DNA of 64,000 bases from Geodermatophilus pulveris (GTDB lineage: Bacteria; Actinomycetota; Actinomycetes; Mycobacteriales; Geodermatophilaceae). The notes under the pieces are model-generated. The model searched no databases. It saw only the letters and a list, made by a program, of their open reading frames with translations, and had not been told where the DNA came from. The stretch is taken from positions 186,001 to 250,000 of the forward strand of contig NZ_FZOO01000007.1 of assembly GCF_900188375.1 (NCBI RefSeq), written 5' to 3'. Both the position numbers and the translations under genes were made by a program. Shown here in pieces: positions 54,486 through 62,876 of the stretch (positions within the stretch are counted from its first letter, which is position 1; every line of letters begins with the position of its first letter).

Positions 54486-57454
54486 GCTTCCTCCCCCACC
54501 AGCGCCAGGAACGCATCCTCCAGCCGGCGGCGCGGCGTGAAGGCCTCCACCGACACGTCGGCGGCCACCAGCGCCTGCAGCGCCCGCGCGCGGCTGGTGC
54601 CGTCCAGGTCGGCGACCAGCCCCTCGTCGGTGCGCTCCACCGCCACCCCGGGCAGCCCCTCCAGGACGGCGACGGCCCGGTCGGTGTCGGCGTCGTCGGC
54701 GAGGCCGACCAGCACCGACCCGCCGGTGCCGACGATCTCCTCCACCGTGCCCTGCGCGATCTTCTGTCCCTTGGCCATGACGACGACGTGGCTGCAGGTC
54801 TGCTCGATCTCGCTGAGCAGGTGGCTGGACACGATCACCGTGCGGCCGGTCGCGGCGTAGGAGCGCAGCACCTCGCGCATCGCGTGGATCTGCGGCGGGT
54901 CCAGCCCGTTGGTCGGCTCGTCGAGCACCAGCAGGTCGGGCAGGCCGAGCATGGCCTGCGCGATGGCCACCCGCTGGCGCATCCCCTGGCTGTAGCGGCG
55001 CACCGGCCGGTCCAGCGCCGCGCCCAGGCCGGCGACGGCGATCGCCTCCTCCATGTGCGCGTCGGCCGCGGGGCGGCCGGTGGCGGCCCAGTACAGCCGC
55101 AGGTTGTCGCGGCCGGACAGGTGCGGCTGCAGGCCGGTGCCCTCGACGAAGGAGCCCAGCCGGGACAGCACCGGCGCGCCGGCGTGGACCTCGTGGCCGA
55201 ACACGGTGATCCGCCCGTCGGTCGGTCGGATCAGCCCCATGAGCATGCGCAGCGACGTCGTCTTCCCCGCGCCGTTCGGGCCGAGCAGGCCGAGGACCTG
55301 CCCGCGGCGCACCTCGAAGGACAGGTCGCGGACGGCGACGAAGCCGTCCTTGTAGGCCTTGGTCACCCCGGTGAAGCGCAGGGGCACGTCCTCGCCGTCG
55401 GGCTCCACCCGCGACACCCGCGCGCGGCGCCGGCGGCCCCACAGGACGGCGGCCAGCCAGCCGAGCAGGCCCAGGGCGACGAGGACGCCCAGCAGCACCA
55501 GCCAGCGGGAGGTGCCGCCGGTGGACTCGCTGCGCCCGTCGACGGTCGGGACGGCCAGCGCCGCGGCGTTCCCGCCGGCGGCCAGCGCGACGGAGTAGAC
55601 GCCGGCCTCGGCCGGCAGCGCGAACGCCTGGTCGGTGGAGGAGACCACCACCCGCAGGGTGTGCCCGGCCTCGAACCGGTGCACGATCCCGGGCAGGGTG
55701 ACGCTGACCGTGCTGGGCGCGGTGGGGTCGGCGGACAGGCCGCTGAGCGCCAGGGGCGCGACCAGGCCGGCCGGCAGGGTCGTCGTCCCGTCGGGGGCGA
55801 CGTCGTAGAGCTTGGCGAACAGCGTGGCCGAGCCGCCGGGCGAGGCGACGGCCAGGTCGATGGTGGAGGCGCCGACGACCTCGACCGCCTCGCCGAGCGG
55901 CTCGCTCTCGAAGGCGGCGAACTGACCGGGGATCTCGAACGCGGTCCCGGTCAGCGCCGAGGCCAGCGAGCCGAGGCCGGGAACGACGGTGATCGCGGCC
56001 GGCGTGCCCCCGGCCGGGGTGACGACCGGCTGCAGCGGGCCGTCGACGGGGACGGGGCTGCGCTGCGCGGCCTCGGTGCCGACCAGGCCCGGGTAGGCCG
56101 CGGTGGTCACGGTGCGGCTGCCGCCCTGCACGGTGCCGACCGACGCGGTGACGCCGGTCGGGGCGGGGAAGGAGAAGCCGGTGCCCGGGTCCGGGCCTCG
56201 GGCGGGGTCGTCCGCAGAGCGCAGGTGCCAGTCGAACCACCCGGCGACCTGGTCGCGCAGGTCCGCGGTGGTGCCCTCGGAGGCCTGCGCGTCGTGCCCG
56301 CCGGCGTACCAGACGACCTTGACCGGGGTGCCGTCGGCGGCGATGCCGCGGGCGTTGGCGTCGGCCTGGCCCAGGCCGAACAGCGAGTCCTGGGTGCCCT
56401 GCACCAGCAGGGTGGGCGCGTCGATCCGGTCCAGGACGGTCGACGGGCTGCTGCGGTCGAGCACGGCGGCGACCTCGGGGGTCAGCGTGCCGGTGGACGC
56501 CGCCGACTGGTAGGCCGCGCAGACCTCGGGGGTGAAGCGACCGCAGGTGAGCAGCTGCTCGACCGCCTGCGGGTCCACCGTCGCCGGGTCGACCGAGCCG
56601 AGCGCCGCGGGCAGGTCGGCGGCCGCCGGCGCGCCGCCGCCCCCGCCGCCGAGAGCGCCCAGCAGCCCGCCGGAGGGCGCCGAGCCGACGCCGAAGAACA
56701 GGCCGGACCACAGCCGCTTGTAGACCCCGCCGTCCTCGGCCTGCGGGGTGGCCGCCACGGTGTCCGCGGCCGGCTCCCCCACCTGGGAGGGGAACAGCGC
56801 GGCGGTCAGCGAGTGCCAGGTGATCTGCGGGGCGATCGCGTCGACCCGGTCGTCGTAGCCGGCGGCGAGCAGGGACAGCGCCCCGCCGTAGGAGGCCCCT
56901 GCGACGCCGACCCGCGGGTCGCCGTCGGCGTCGAGCCGGACGTCGTCGCGCGCCGCGAGCCGGTCCAGCAGCGCGGACAGGTCGGCCACCTCGGAGCGCG
57001 GGTCGTTGAGGCCGATCTGGCCGGTGCTGTCCCCGAAGCCGCGAGCGGAGTAGGTGAGGACGACGTAGCCGCGGCCGGCCAGGTCGCGGGCGTCGGACGC
57101 GACGGACTGCTTGCTGCCGCCGAAGCCGTGGGCGAGCACGACCGCCGGCGCGGGGGCGCCGGAGGCGGGCAGGTACAGCGTGGTGTCCAGCTCGGCGGCG
57201 CCGTCGCCCTCGCCGACGGGGACCCGCGCGTCCTCGGTGGTGACGTCCCCGGCGGCCGCGGCCGGGGCTGGAGGCAGGAGTCCGGTGAGGACCAGCACGA
57301 GGAGCAGGAGCGAGGCGGCGGGCGTCGCACGGGCGCCGGGGCGCGGGCGGGGACGCACGGGCCCGCGGACGGGACGCACGGTGCCGCCAACGGACGGCGA
57401 CGCCCGTGTGTTCCGGAGGTGTCCGGCCCGGGTGACCCGGTTCAGGGCAGCCAC
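54482..57454 (-). CDS. Secreted alpha/beta hydrolase (S15/CocE-like) fused to an ABC ATPase
   Basis: A 990-residue fusion. A signal sequence (about 43-69, LLLLVLVLTGLLPPAPAAAA) leads to an external alpha/beta hydrolase (about 80-420) with nucleophile GASYGG (Ser188), acid in GTQDSLFG (Asp356) and GGHD (His387). A jelly-roll-like domain (about 430-630) with VHRFEAGHTLRVVVSSTD resembles the C-terminal domain of X-Pro dipeptidyl-peptidases. One helix (651-672) with a positive inside stretch then crosses the membrane, and a cytosolic ABC ATPase follows: Walker A GPNGAGKT (725-732), signature YSQGM (821-825), Walker B LLVLDEP (841-847). GTG 57454 overlaps the upstream gene; GTG 57379 is an alternative start. 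Confidence 0.85.
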   Translation of the reverse strand: MAALNRVTRAGHLRNTRASPSVGGTVRPVRGPVRPRPRPGARATPAASLLLLVLVLTGLLPPAPAAAAGDVTTEDARVPVGEGDGAAELDTTLYLPASGAPAPAVVLAHGFGGSKQSVASDARDLAGRGYVVLTYSARGFGDSTGQIGLNDPRSEVADLSALLDRLAARDDVRLDADGDPRVGVAGASYGGALSLLAAGYDDRVDAIAPQITWHSLTAALFPSQVGEPAADTVAATPQAEDGGVYKRLWSGLFFGVGSAPSGGLLGALGGGGGGAPAAADLPAALGSVDPATVDPQAVEQLLTCGRFTPEVCAAYQSAASTGTLTPEVAAVLDRSSPSTVLDRIDAPTLLVQGTQDSLFGLGQADANARGIAADGTPVKVVWYAGGHDAQASEGTTADLRDQVAGWFDWHLRSADDPARGPDPGTGFSFPAPTGVTASVGTVQGGSRTVTTAAYPGLVGTEAAQRSPVPVDGPLQPVVTPAGGTPAAITVVPGLGSLASALTGTAFEIPGQFAAFESEPLGEAVEVVGASTIDLAVASPGGSATLFAKLYDVAPDGTTTLPAGLVAPLALSGLSADPTAPSTVSVTLPGIVHRFEAGHTLRVVVSSTDQAFALPAEAGVYSVALAAGGNAAALAVPTVDGRSESTGGTSRWLVLLGVLVALGLLGWLAAVLWGRRRRARVSRVEPDGEDVPLRFTGVTKAYKDGFVAVRDLSFEVRRGQVLGLLGPNGAGKTTSLRMLMGLIRPTDGRITVFGHEVHAGAPVLSRLGSFVEGTGLQPHLSGRDNLRLYWAATGRPAADAHMEEAIAVAGLGAALDRPVRRYSQGMRQRVAIAQAMLGLPDLLVLDEPTNGLDPPQIHAMREVLRSYAATGRTVIVSSHLLSEIEQTCSHVVVMAKGQKIAQGTVEEIVGTGGSVLVGLADDADTDRAVAVLEGLPGVAVERTDEGLVADLDGTSRARALQALVAADVSVEAFTPRRRLEDAFLALVGEEA

Positions 57455-59118
57455 TCACCGGTGGTGACCACCACGAGCCCGGGGTCGTCGACGTCGGGCA
57501 CCTCGAAGAACCGGACGGCGGGCCCGGTGATCTGCGCGTACTGCTGGGTGAGCTGGACCGCGGCGTCGTACTGGGCCTGGTCGCCCTGGGTGTAGTAGAC
57601 GGTGGTCGTGGCGATGTCGGCACCCTCGTACTCGCCGATGGGGCCGGCCTCCCAGCCGCCGGAGACCAGCTCCGCGGAGACGTCGCCGGCGAGGCCGGAC
57701 ACGCCGGTGGCGTTGAGCACGGTCACCGGCAGGCGCACCGGCGCGACCGGCGCCGCGTCGGCCGGCGGCAGGGGCCCGACGTCCAGCGGCGGCAGCACCG
57801 AGCTGGGGACGGCGGGGGCGGCCGACGTCGGGACGGGCGCGCTCGGCGTGCTGCCCGCCGCGTCCCGCACCTGCGGGGAGGTGAAGGAGTAGACGCCGAG
57901 CACCACGAGGGCGACCACGGCCACGGCGAGCAGCCCCACCGCGGCGCGGCGCACGCCCGGACCGCGGCCCGCCTCCTCGCGCATCACGCGCAGCCGCTCG
58001 GCCTCGGCGGCCTGGCGCTCGGCCCGGAAGGCGGCGCGGCCGCCGACGACCCCGGTCGAGCTGCCGGTGTCCGGCCCGCGGGCGTCCTCGCCGTCGCGGT
58101 CGTCCGGCCCGTACACGTCCTCGTCGGCGTACCGGTCCTCGCCGGTGGACGGGGCGCCGGCGGCGTACGGGGCGTCGTCGTGGCGGGCGGGTGCCCGGTC
58201 CGGGATGGCCTCGGTGGCCGGCGCGGCCGCGCGGGCGGGAGCGGCGCGGTCGGGGATGGCCGTGGTGGCCGGCGCGGCGGCCTCGTCGCGCGTGCGGGAG
58301 GGGTTGGTCCAGTCGCCGTAGCCGGGTGCCGCCCCGTGCACCGGTGCCGCGGCCGGCGACGGTGCGGCCGACCGGGCCGGCTCGTCGACCGGCGCGGGGG
58401 CGGCCGGCACCGGGTGCACCCGGTCGGCGGCGCGGCGGCGGGGCGTCAGCGGCGGCGCGGCCGCGGGCGGCTCGTCGCCGTGGTCCGGGGTGGGGACGGC
58501 CTGGAAGGGCGCGACGGTGGTGCGCGGCGCGGCCACCGGTGCCGGCGCAGGCGCGGCCGCCGGCGAGGGCGGGACCGGCAGCCGCACGCGGGTCCGCGGT
58601 GCCGGCTCCACGGCACGGGCGCCGCCGGGGGCCGGTGCGGGGCGGGCCGGCACGCCGACCGGGACGGGCACGGGGCGCGGCGGGGCGGCCGCGCGCACCG
58701 GCGCGGCCGGGGCGGCCGCCCGCACGGGCGGGGCGGGTGCGGCGGTGCGGACGGCGCCGGCCGGGGCGGCGGCCACGCGGGTGGCGCCGGCGGCGGGCCG
58801 GGCCGTCCCGCCGGACGGGCCGGCGGGGCGGGCGGGGACGGCCGGCCGCTGGGCGGCGGGCCCCGATGCGCGCGCGGGAGCGCCGGCCCGCGCGGGGACC
58901 GCGGGCGGCACCGGCCGGCCGGGCGGGGGACGGCGGCGGCCCGGGTCCTCGCCGGCGTCGAGCAGGCCGTCGCGACGGCGGTCCGCGCGGCTGGGGCCCG
59001 GGGCCGTGGGGTGGTCGCTCAGACCGGGCGGGACGGGGGCCGGCGGGCCGTCGGTGCGCCGACGACCGTGCGGGACGGGGAGGTCCCCCGGGTCCGGTCC
59101 GTCACCGCCTGATGCCAT
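57442..59118 (-). CDS. LytR_C-domain membrane protein with long Pro/Ala-rich cytosolic region
   Basis: A 558-residue protein. Residues 1-350 are disordered and rich in Pro, Ala and Arg; a single helix (GVRRAAVGLLAVAVVALVVL) anchors it, and the external C-terminal ~95 residues (LPVTVLNATGVSGLAGDVSA, then GWEAGPIGEY and YYTQGDQAQYDAAVQL) form a LytR_C domain, usually attached to cell-wall glycopolymer ligases. Here no ligase domain is present. It overlaps the hydrolase-ATPase gene by 13 nt, so it may be part of the same envelope operon. The ATG start is 59118. Confidence 0.85.
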   Translation of the reverse strand: MASGGDGPDPGDLPVPHGRRRTDGPPAPVPPGLSDHPTAPGPSRADRRRDGLLDAGEDPGRRRPPPGRPVPPAVPARAGAPARASGPAAQRPAVPARPAGPSGGTARPAAGATRVAAAPAGAVRTAAPAPPVRAAAPAAPVRAAAPPRPVPVPVGVPARPAPAPGGARAVEPAPRTRVRLPVPPSPAAAPAPAPVAAPRTTVAPFQAVPTPDHGDEPPAAAPPLTPRRRAADRVHPVPAAPAPVDEPARSAAPSPAAAPVHGAAPGYGDWTNPSRTRDEAAAPATTAIPDRAAPARAAAPATEAIPDRAPARHDDAPYAAGAPSTGEDRYADEDVYGPDDRDGEDARGPDTGSSTGVVGGRAAFRAERQAAEAERLRVMREEAGRGPGVRRAAVGLLAVAVVALVVLGVYSFTSPQVRDAAGSTPSAPVPTSAAPAVPSSVLPPLDVGPLPPADAAPVAPVRLPVTVLNATGVSGLAGDVSAELVSGGWEAGPIGEYEGADIATTTVYYTQGDQAQYDAAVQLTQQYAQITGPAVRFFEVPDVDDPGLVVVTTGEWLP

Positions 59119-59141
59119 GTGCCTGCCCACGGTGAGCAAAT

Positions 59142-59510
59142 CTAGATGCCGCGGCCCCCGTTGCCCAGGATCTGCGCCGTTCGCCGCTGCCCGCGCGCGG
59201 CGCGCAGCCGCCGCAGCCGGCGCACCAGCAGCGGGTCGGCCTCCAGTGCCGCGGGCCGGTCGACCAGGGCGTTGAGCACCTGGTAGTAGCGGATCGGGGC
59301 CAGGCCGAAGCGGTCGCGGATGGCCGTCTCCTTGGCGCCGGGCCGACGCCACCACTGCCGCTCGAAGGCGAGCACCTCGTGCTCGCGGGGGGTCAGCGCG
59401 CCGGGCCGGGCGGCCGGGTCGGGGGCGTGCGCGGGTGACGGGTCGGCGGACGGGGGACGGGGCACCTCGCCCCCCGGCGGGGAGACCGCGGGAGCTGGTT
59501 CGGCGGACAC
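59142..59510 (-). CDS. DUF3263 family protein
   Basis: A 122-residue actinobacterial protein. The conserved part is REHEVLAFERQWWRRPGAKE, then FGLAPIRYYQVLNALVDRP and LLVRRLRRLRAARGQRR, matching DUF3263, which probably binds DNA through a helix-turn-helix. GTG 59510 is chosen as start because GAGGAAGGA lies directly upstream; a longer start at 59561 would add a Pro-rich leader. The LytR_C gene follows 23 bp downstream, so the two are probably co-transcribed, as in many actinobacteria. Confidence 0.88.
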   Translation of the reverse strand: MSAEPAPAVSPPGGEVPRPPSADPSPAHAPDPAARPGALTPREHEVLAFERQWWRRPGAKETAIRDRFGLAPIRYYQVLNALVDRPAALEADPLLVRRLRRLRAARGQRRTAQILGNGGRGI

Positions 59511-59586
59511 GGGACTTCCTTCCTCGGGGACGGCACCGACGGTAGACCCGACCACCGACATCCCGGGGCAGCCCGGCCGTCCCGCC

Positions 59587-60504
59587 TCAGGCGGGTGCGG
59601 GCGCGGCCTCCGCCGCCCGCCGGCGCGCACCGTCCCGGGCGGACCGGAGGCTGTCGACTGTGAACACGGCCAGGGCGACCCAGACGATGACGAAGCCGGC
59701 CAGCCGGGCCGGCGGCATCGGCTCCCCGTAGACGAAGACGCCGATCGCCAGCTGCATGAGCGGCGTGACGTACTGCAGCAACCCCACCGTGGACAGCGGG
59801 ACGCGCCGGGTGGCGCCGGCGAACAGCAGCAGCGGGACGGCGGTCGCCACGCCGGAGCTCACGAGCAGCAGCAGGTGGCCGGTGCCCGCGGTGCCCGCCG
59901 TCCCCTCGCCCTGTGCGTGCAGCACCGCGAGCACCGTCACGGCGGGGACGACGACCAGCGCGGTCTCCACGAACAGCCCGGGGGCCGCGGCCACCCGCAC
60001 CAGCTTCTTCATCAACCCGTAGAGGCCGAAGGTGACCGCGAGGACCAGGGCGATCCACGGGGGGCGGCCGTAGTCGACGGTCAGCACGGCCACCGCGACG
60101 GCCGCCGTCCCCACGGCGACCCACTGCAGCCGGCGCAGCCGCTCGGCGAAGAACACGACGCCGAGCAGCACGCTGACCAGCGGGTTGATGAAGTAGCCGA
60201 GCGAGGTCTCCACCACGTGCCCGGAGTTGACCCCGTACACGAAGACCAGCCAGTTGACCGCGATGAGCACCGCGGCACCGAGCAGCACCAGCAGTGCCCG
60301 GCGGTCGGTGACCGTGCTGCGCACCTGCGGCCAGGCGCGCAGCACGGTCAGCAGCGCGGCGACGAACAGCAGCGACCAGACCACCCGGTGCGCCACGATC
60401 TCCAGTCCGCCGGCCGGCTCCAGCAGCGGGAAGTACAGGGGGAACAGCCCCCACAGGCCGTAGGCGCCCAGGCCGCAGAGGATCCCGGTGCGCCGTTCGT
60501 CCAC
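59587..60504 (-). CDS. rarD: RarD-family EamA transporter
   Basis: A 305-residue, ten-helix drug/metabolite transporter. RarD marks are GAYGLWGLFPLYFPLLEPAG at the start, EIVAHRVVWSLLF, AVNWLVFVYGVNSGHVVETS and LGYFINPLVSVLLGV. Substrates are not established; E. coli RarD was linked to chloramphenicol sensitivity. GTG 60504 lies 6 nt behind TAGGTT, so it is likely leaderless. Confidence 0.92.
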   Translation of the reverse strand: MDERRTGILCGLGAYGLWGLFPLYFPLLEPAGGLEIVAHRVVWSLLFVAALLTVLRAWPQVRSTVTDRRALLVLLGAAVLIAVNWLVFVYGVNSGHVVETSLGYFINPLVSVLLGVVFFAERLRRLQWVAVGTAAVAVAVLTVDYGRPPWIALVLAVTFGLYGLMKKLVRVAAAPGLFVETALVVVPAVTVLAVLHAQGEGTAGTAGTGHLLLLVSSGVATAVPLLLFAGATRRVPLSTVGLLQYVTPLMQLAIGVFVYGEPMPPARLAGFVIVWVALAVFTVDSLRSARDGARRRAAEAAPAPA

Positions 60505-60510
60505 GCCGGC

Positions 60511-60516
60511 AACCTA
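60511..60516 (-). promoter_or_regulatory. Leaderless -10 box of rarD
   Basis: TAGGTT on the minus strand lies 6 nt before the rarD GTG with no ribosome site between. Confidence 0.5.
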
Positions 60517-60539
60517 CGCCGGCCCGGCGGCGGAGCTCG

Positions 60540-60971
60540 TCAGCCGGTCTGGATGTAGCCGACCAGCTGCGCGCGCTCCTCCTCCAACTCGTCGAGCCGG
60601 GCCTTGACCACGTCGCCGATGGAGACGATGCCGACCAGCACGCCGTCCTCGACGACCGGCACGTGCCGCACCCGGTGCTCGGTCATCGTCCGGGCCAGCT
60701 CCTCGACGCCGGCGGCCGGCACGCAGGTGTGCACCTGCGCGGTCATGACCGTCGACACCGGCTCCCCGAGCAGGTCGGCGCCGCGCTCGTGCAGCATGCG
60801 GACGACGTCCCGCTCCGACACGATCCCGTCGACGGTGCGGCCGTCGGAGGAGACGACCAGCGCGCCGACGCGGCGCTCGGTGAGCAGCGCGAGTGCGGTG
60901 CGGACGCTGGCCGCGGCCTCGACCGTGGCGACGTCCGCACCCTTGCGGCGGAGCAGCTGACGGATGTGCAT
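60540..60971 (-). CDS. CBS-domain pair protein
   Basis: A 143-residue stand-alone Bateman module with two CBS domains. The first contains VGALVVSSDGRTVDGIVSER, the second RHVPVVEDGVLVGIVSIGD, with the GIVSERD and SIGDV turns that bind adenine nucleotides. Such proteins bind AMP, ATP or NADH and act as sensors. The ATG has GAGGAGG about 6 nt upstream. It diverges from the DUF5313 gene. Confidence 0.92.
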   Translation of the reverse strand: MHIRQLLRRKGADVATVEAAASVRTALALLTERRVGALVVSSDGRTVDGIVSERDVVRMLHERGADLLGEPVSTVMTAQVHTCVPAAGVEELARTMTEHRVRHVPVVEDGVLVGIVSIGDVVKARLDELEEERAQLVGYIQTG

Positions 60972-61047
60972 GCCGGACCTCCTCGCCGTCGGTGGCGCGG
61001 CAGAGTGTGCTCCGGCCCACACCCCTCCGGCAACGCCCTCGGCGGCC

Positions 61048-61053
61048 TACCGT
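61048..61053 (+). promoter_or_regulatory. Leaderless -10 box of the DUF5313 gene
   Basis: TACCGT lies 6 nt before GTG 61060; this spacing supports that start rather than the overlapping out-of-frame GTG at 61058. Confidence 0.5.
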
Positions 61054-61059
61054 CGTCGT

Positions 61060-61470
61060 GTGCGAACTCACGGCACCGCGCACCGGCCCACGCCGCTGCA
61101 GTGGGCCCGCTACGCGTTCGGCGGACGGCTGCCCCGCGAGCTCTCGCCATGGGTGCTGACCGACACGACCGCACCGGGCTGGGCGCGCCGGCACCTGACC
61201 CGTGCGGTGGTCCAGCTGCTGCCGGTGCTGGTGCTGTGCGTGACCGTCGTCCCGGTGCCGCTGGTCTACCGGCTGTCGGCCGCCGCCGGCGGGCTGTTCA
61301 TGGGACTGGTCTTCTCCCTGGCGTTCATGGTCGAGACGACCGAGCACTGGGTGGCCAAGGCCGGGTACCCGCCGGGCACCGCGGCCCGGCTGCGGGCCGA
61401 GCGCACCGAGCGGGCGCAGGCGGAGCGCCGCTCCCCCTACCGGCAGGACGGCGCGGGCAGCTTCGACTAG
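61060..61470 (+). CDS. DUF5313 family membrane protein
   Basis: A 136-residue protein with the conserved opening RPTPLQWARYAFGGRLPREL, then two hydrophobic helices (VVQLLPVLVLCVTVVPVPLV and a second around LFMGLVFSLAFMV) and an Arg-rich C-terminus. This matches actinobacterial DUF5313 proteins of unknown function in the cytoplasmic membrane. Its last 4 bp overlap the convergent ltrA-type gene. Confidence 0.82.
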   Translation: MRTHGTAHRPTPLQWARYAFGGRLPRELSPWVLTDTTAPGWARRHLTRAVVQLLPVLVLCVTVVPVPLVYRLSAAAGGLFMGLVFSLAFMVETTEHWVAKAGYPPGTAARLRAERTERAQAERRSPYRQDGAGSFD

Positions 61471-62654
61471 GTCTCGGTGGTCGCGATCCGGCCGCGGCGC
61501 TGCTGCCGGATGCCGGCGAGCACCACCAGCAGCAGCGCGATGCCGACGGCGCTGACGGTCACGACGGGCACCACCTGGTCGAGGACGCCGACGGCGACGA
61601 CCACGGGGATGGCCACGGTGGGCCACGGCCAGGCGGCCCGCCACGAGCCCGCCGTCCCGGCGACGAGGGCCGCGGTGCCGGCCAGGAACAGCGCGGTGCC
61701 CGCGCACAGCGCCCACCGCCCCCCGGTCGAGAGCTCCCCCACCGGGTGGACAACGTACTGCTCGACGCCGACCCCGACGGCGGCCAGCCCGAGGGTCAGC
61801 GGGAGGTGGCCGTACACGTAGCGGTCCGCCGTGCCGCTCTCCTGCCCACCGCCGTCGTCGAGCAGGTGCTGCTTGCCGGCCGCCCCGCCCAGGTCGAAGT
61901 AGCTCCACCACAGCGCGGCGGTGACGACGAACCCGACCGCGGCCACCACGACCGACGCCGTCTGCCACCCGGTCTCGTACATGCCGTTGACCACCGAGGC
62001 GACGGACTCGCCGAGCACGAGGATGACGAAGAGACCGAACCGCTCCGGCAGGTGCTCGATGTGCAGGGGGACGTCGCGGCCGTAGCGGGTGGCGACCAGC
62101 GGGCCGGCCGCCTCCAGCAGGATGCCCGCGGCCCACAGCCAGTAGCGCGCCGGCGTGGGGACGGCGAGCGACAGCGCCCACAGCCCGGCGCCCACGCCGG
62201 TGGCGGCCAGGTAGACCGTCACGGTGCCGCGCGCCTCGGTGACGTGCCGCCACGCGCGGCCGTAGAGGACGAGCAGCAGCACCCGGGTGGCCAGGTACCC
62301 GAGCGCGAACACGGCCGACTGCGGGCCGACCGCCTCCGGCGCGCTGGCGGCCATCACCGCCACCCCGAACATCATGGCCAGCTTGAGGACCCGGTACAGC
62401 ACGTCGTTGGTGTCGAACCGGTTGGCGTAGAGGGTGATCGTCACCCACGACCACCAGGTGACGCTGAACAGCCCGGCGAACACGGCGGCGCCGTGCCAGG
62501 TCAGGTCCTCGGCCAGCGCGGAGGCGAGCTGCGCCACGACGAGCACGTAGGCCAGGTCGAGGAACAGCTCCAGGCGGGAGGCGGTGCGGTCCTCGTCGGT
62601 GCGCAGCCGGGGCGGGCTGACCAACGGTGCCGGGTGGTCGGTGTCGGTGGCCAC
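61467..62654 (-). CDS. Low temperature requirement protein A (LtrA) family
   Basis: A 395-residue membrane protein with about ten helices. The family start SRLELFLDLAYVLVVAQLAS (about 27-46) is followed by WWSWVTITLYANRFDTNDVL, the HIEHLPERFGLFVILVLGES motif and ALWWSYFD. LtrA was named in Listeria for growth in the cold; its molecular role is not known. GTG 62654 has GAGGGAG directly upstream. It diverges from the ThrE-type gene with a 222-bp gap that contains only promoter space. Confidence 0.92.
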   Translation of the reverse strand: MATDTDHPAPLVSPPRLRTDEDRTASRLELFLDLAYVLVVAQLASALAEDLTWHGAAVFAGLFSVTWWSWVTITLYANRFDTNDVLYRVLKLAMMFGVAVMAASAPEAVGPQSAVFALGYLATRVLLLVLYGRAWRHVTEARGTVTVYLAATGVGAGLWALSLAVPTPARYWLWAAGILLEAAGPLVATRYGRDVPLHIEHLPERFGLFVILVLGESVASVVNGMYETGWQTASVVVAAVGFVVTAALWWSYFDLGGAAGKQHLLDDGGGQESGTADRYVYGHLPLTLGLAAVGVGVEQYVVHPVGELSTGGRWALCAGTALFLAGTAALVAGTAGSWRAAWPWPTVAIPVVVAVGVLDQVVPVVTVSAVGIALLLVVLAGIRQQRRGRIATTET

Positions 62655-62863
62655 GGGCTCCCTCGTCCTCGGACGTGCGCGGGGTACGGGCAGCGACCGG
62701 GCCGGCGCGTCCGCCGCGGGGGGCTACCCCGCCGCCGGGCGGTTAGGCCCGGCGACGGGTGTTCGACCGTGCCCGCGGTGGTGCCGCCGCCGGAGGCGGG
62801 CCGGCCGAGGACGTGGTCGATCACGCCTCCCGGGCGTGTACTGGTCAGCGACCACGGCCGCCA

Positions 62864-62869
62864 TAACCT
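62864..62869 (+). promoter_or_regulatory. Leaderless -10 box of the ThrE-type gene
   Basis: TAACCT lies 7 nt before GTG 62877. A weak -35 match, CTGGTC, is at 62841-62846 with a 17-bp spacer. Confidence 0.5.
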
Positions 62870-62876
62870 GAGGACC

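Noticed and set aside
53598..57623. A single 1,341-codon minus-strand frame
   Set aside because: Only its 3' end, from 54485, is the permease gene; the rest is out of frame with the hydrolase-ATPase fusion and has no domain.
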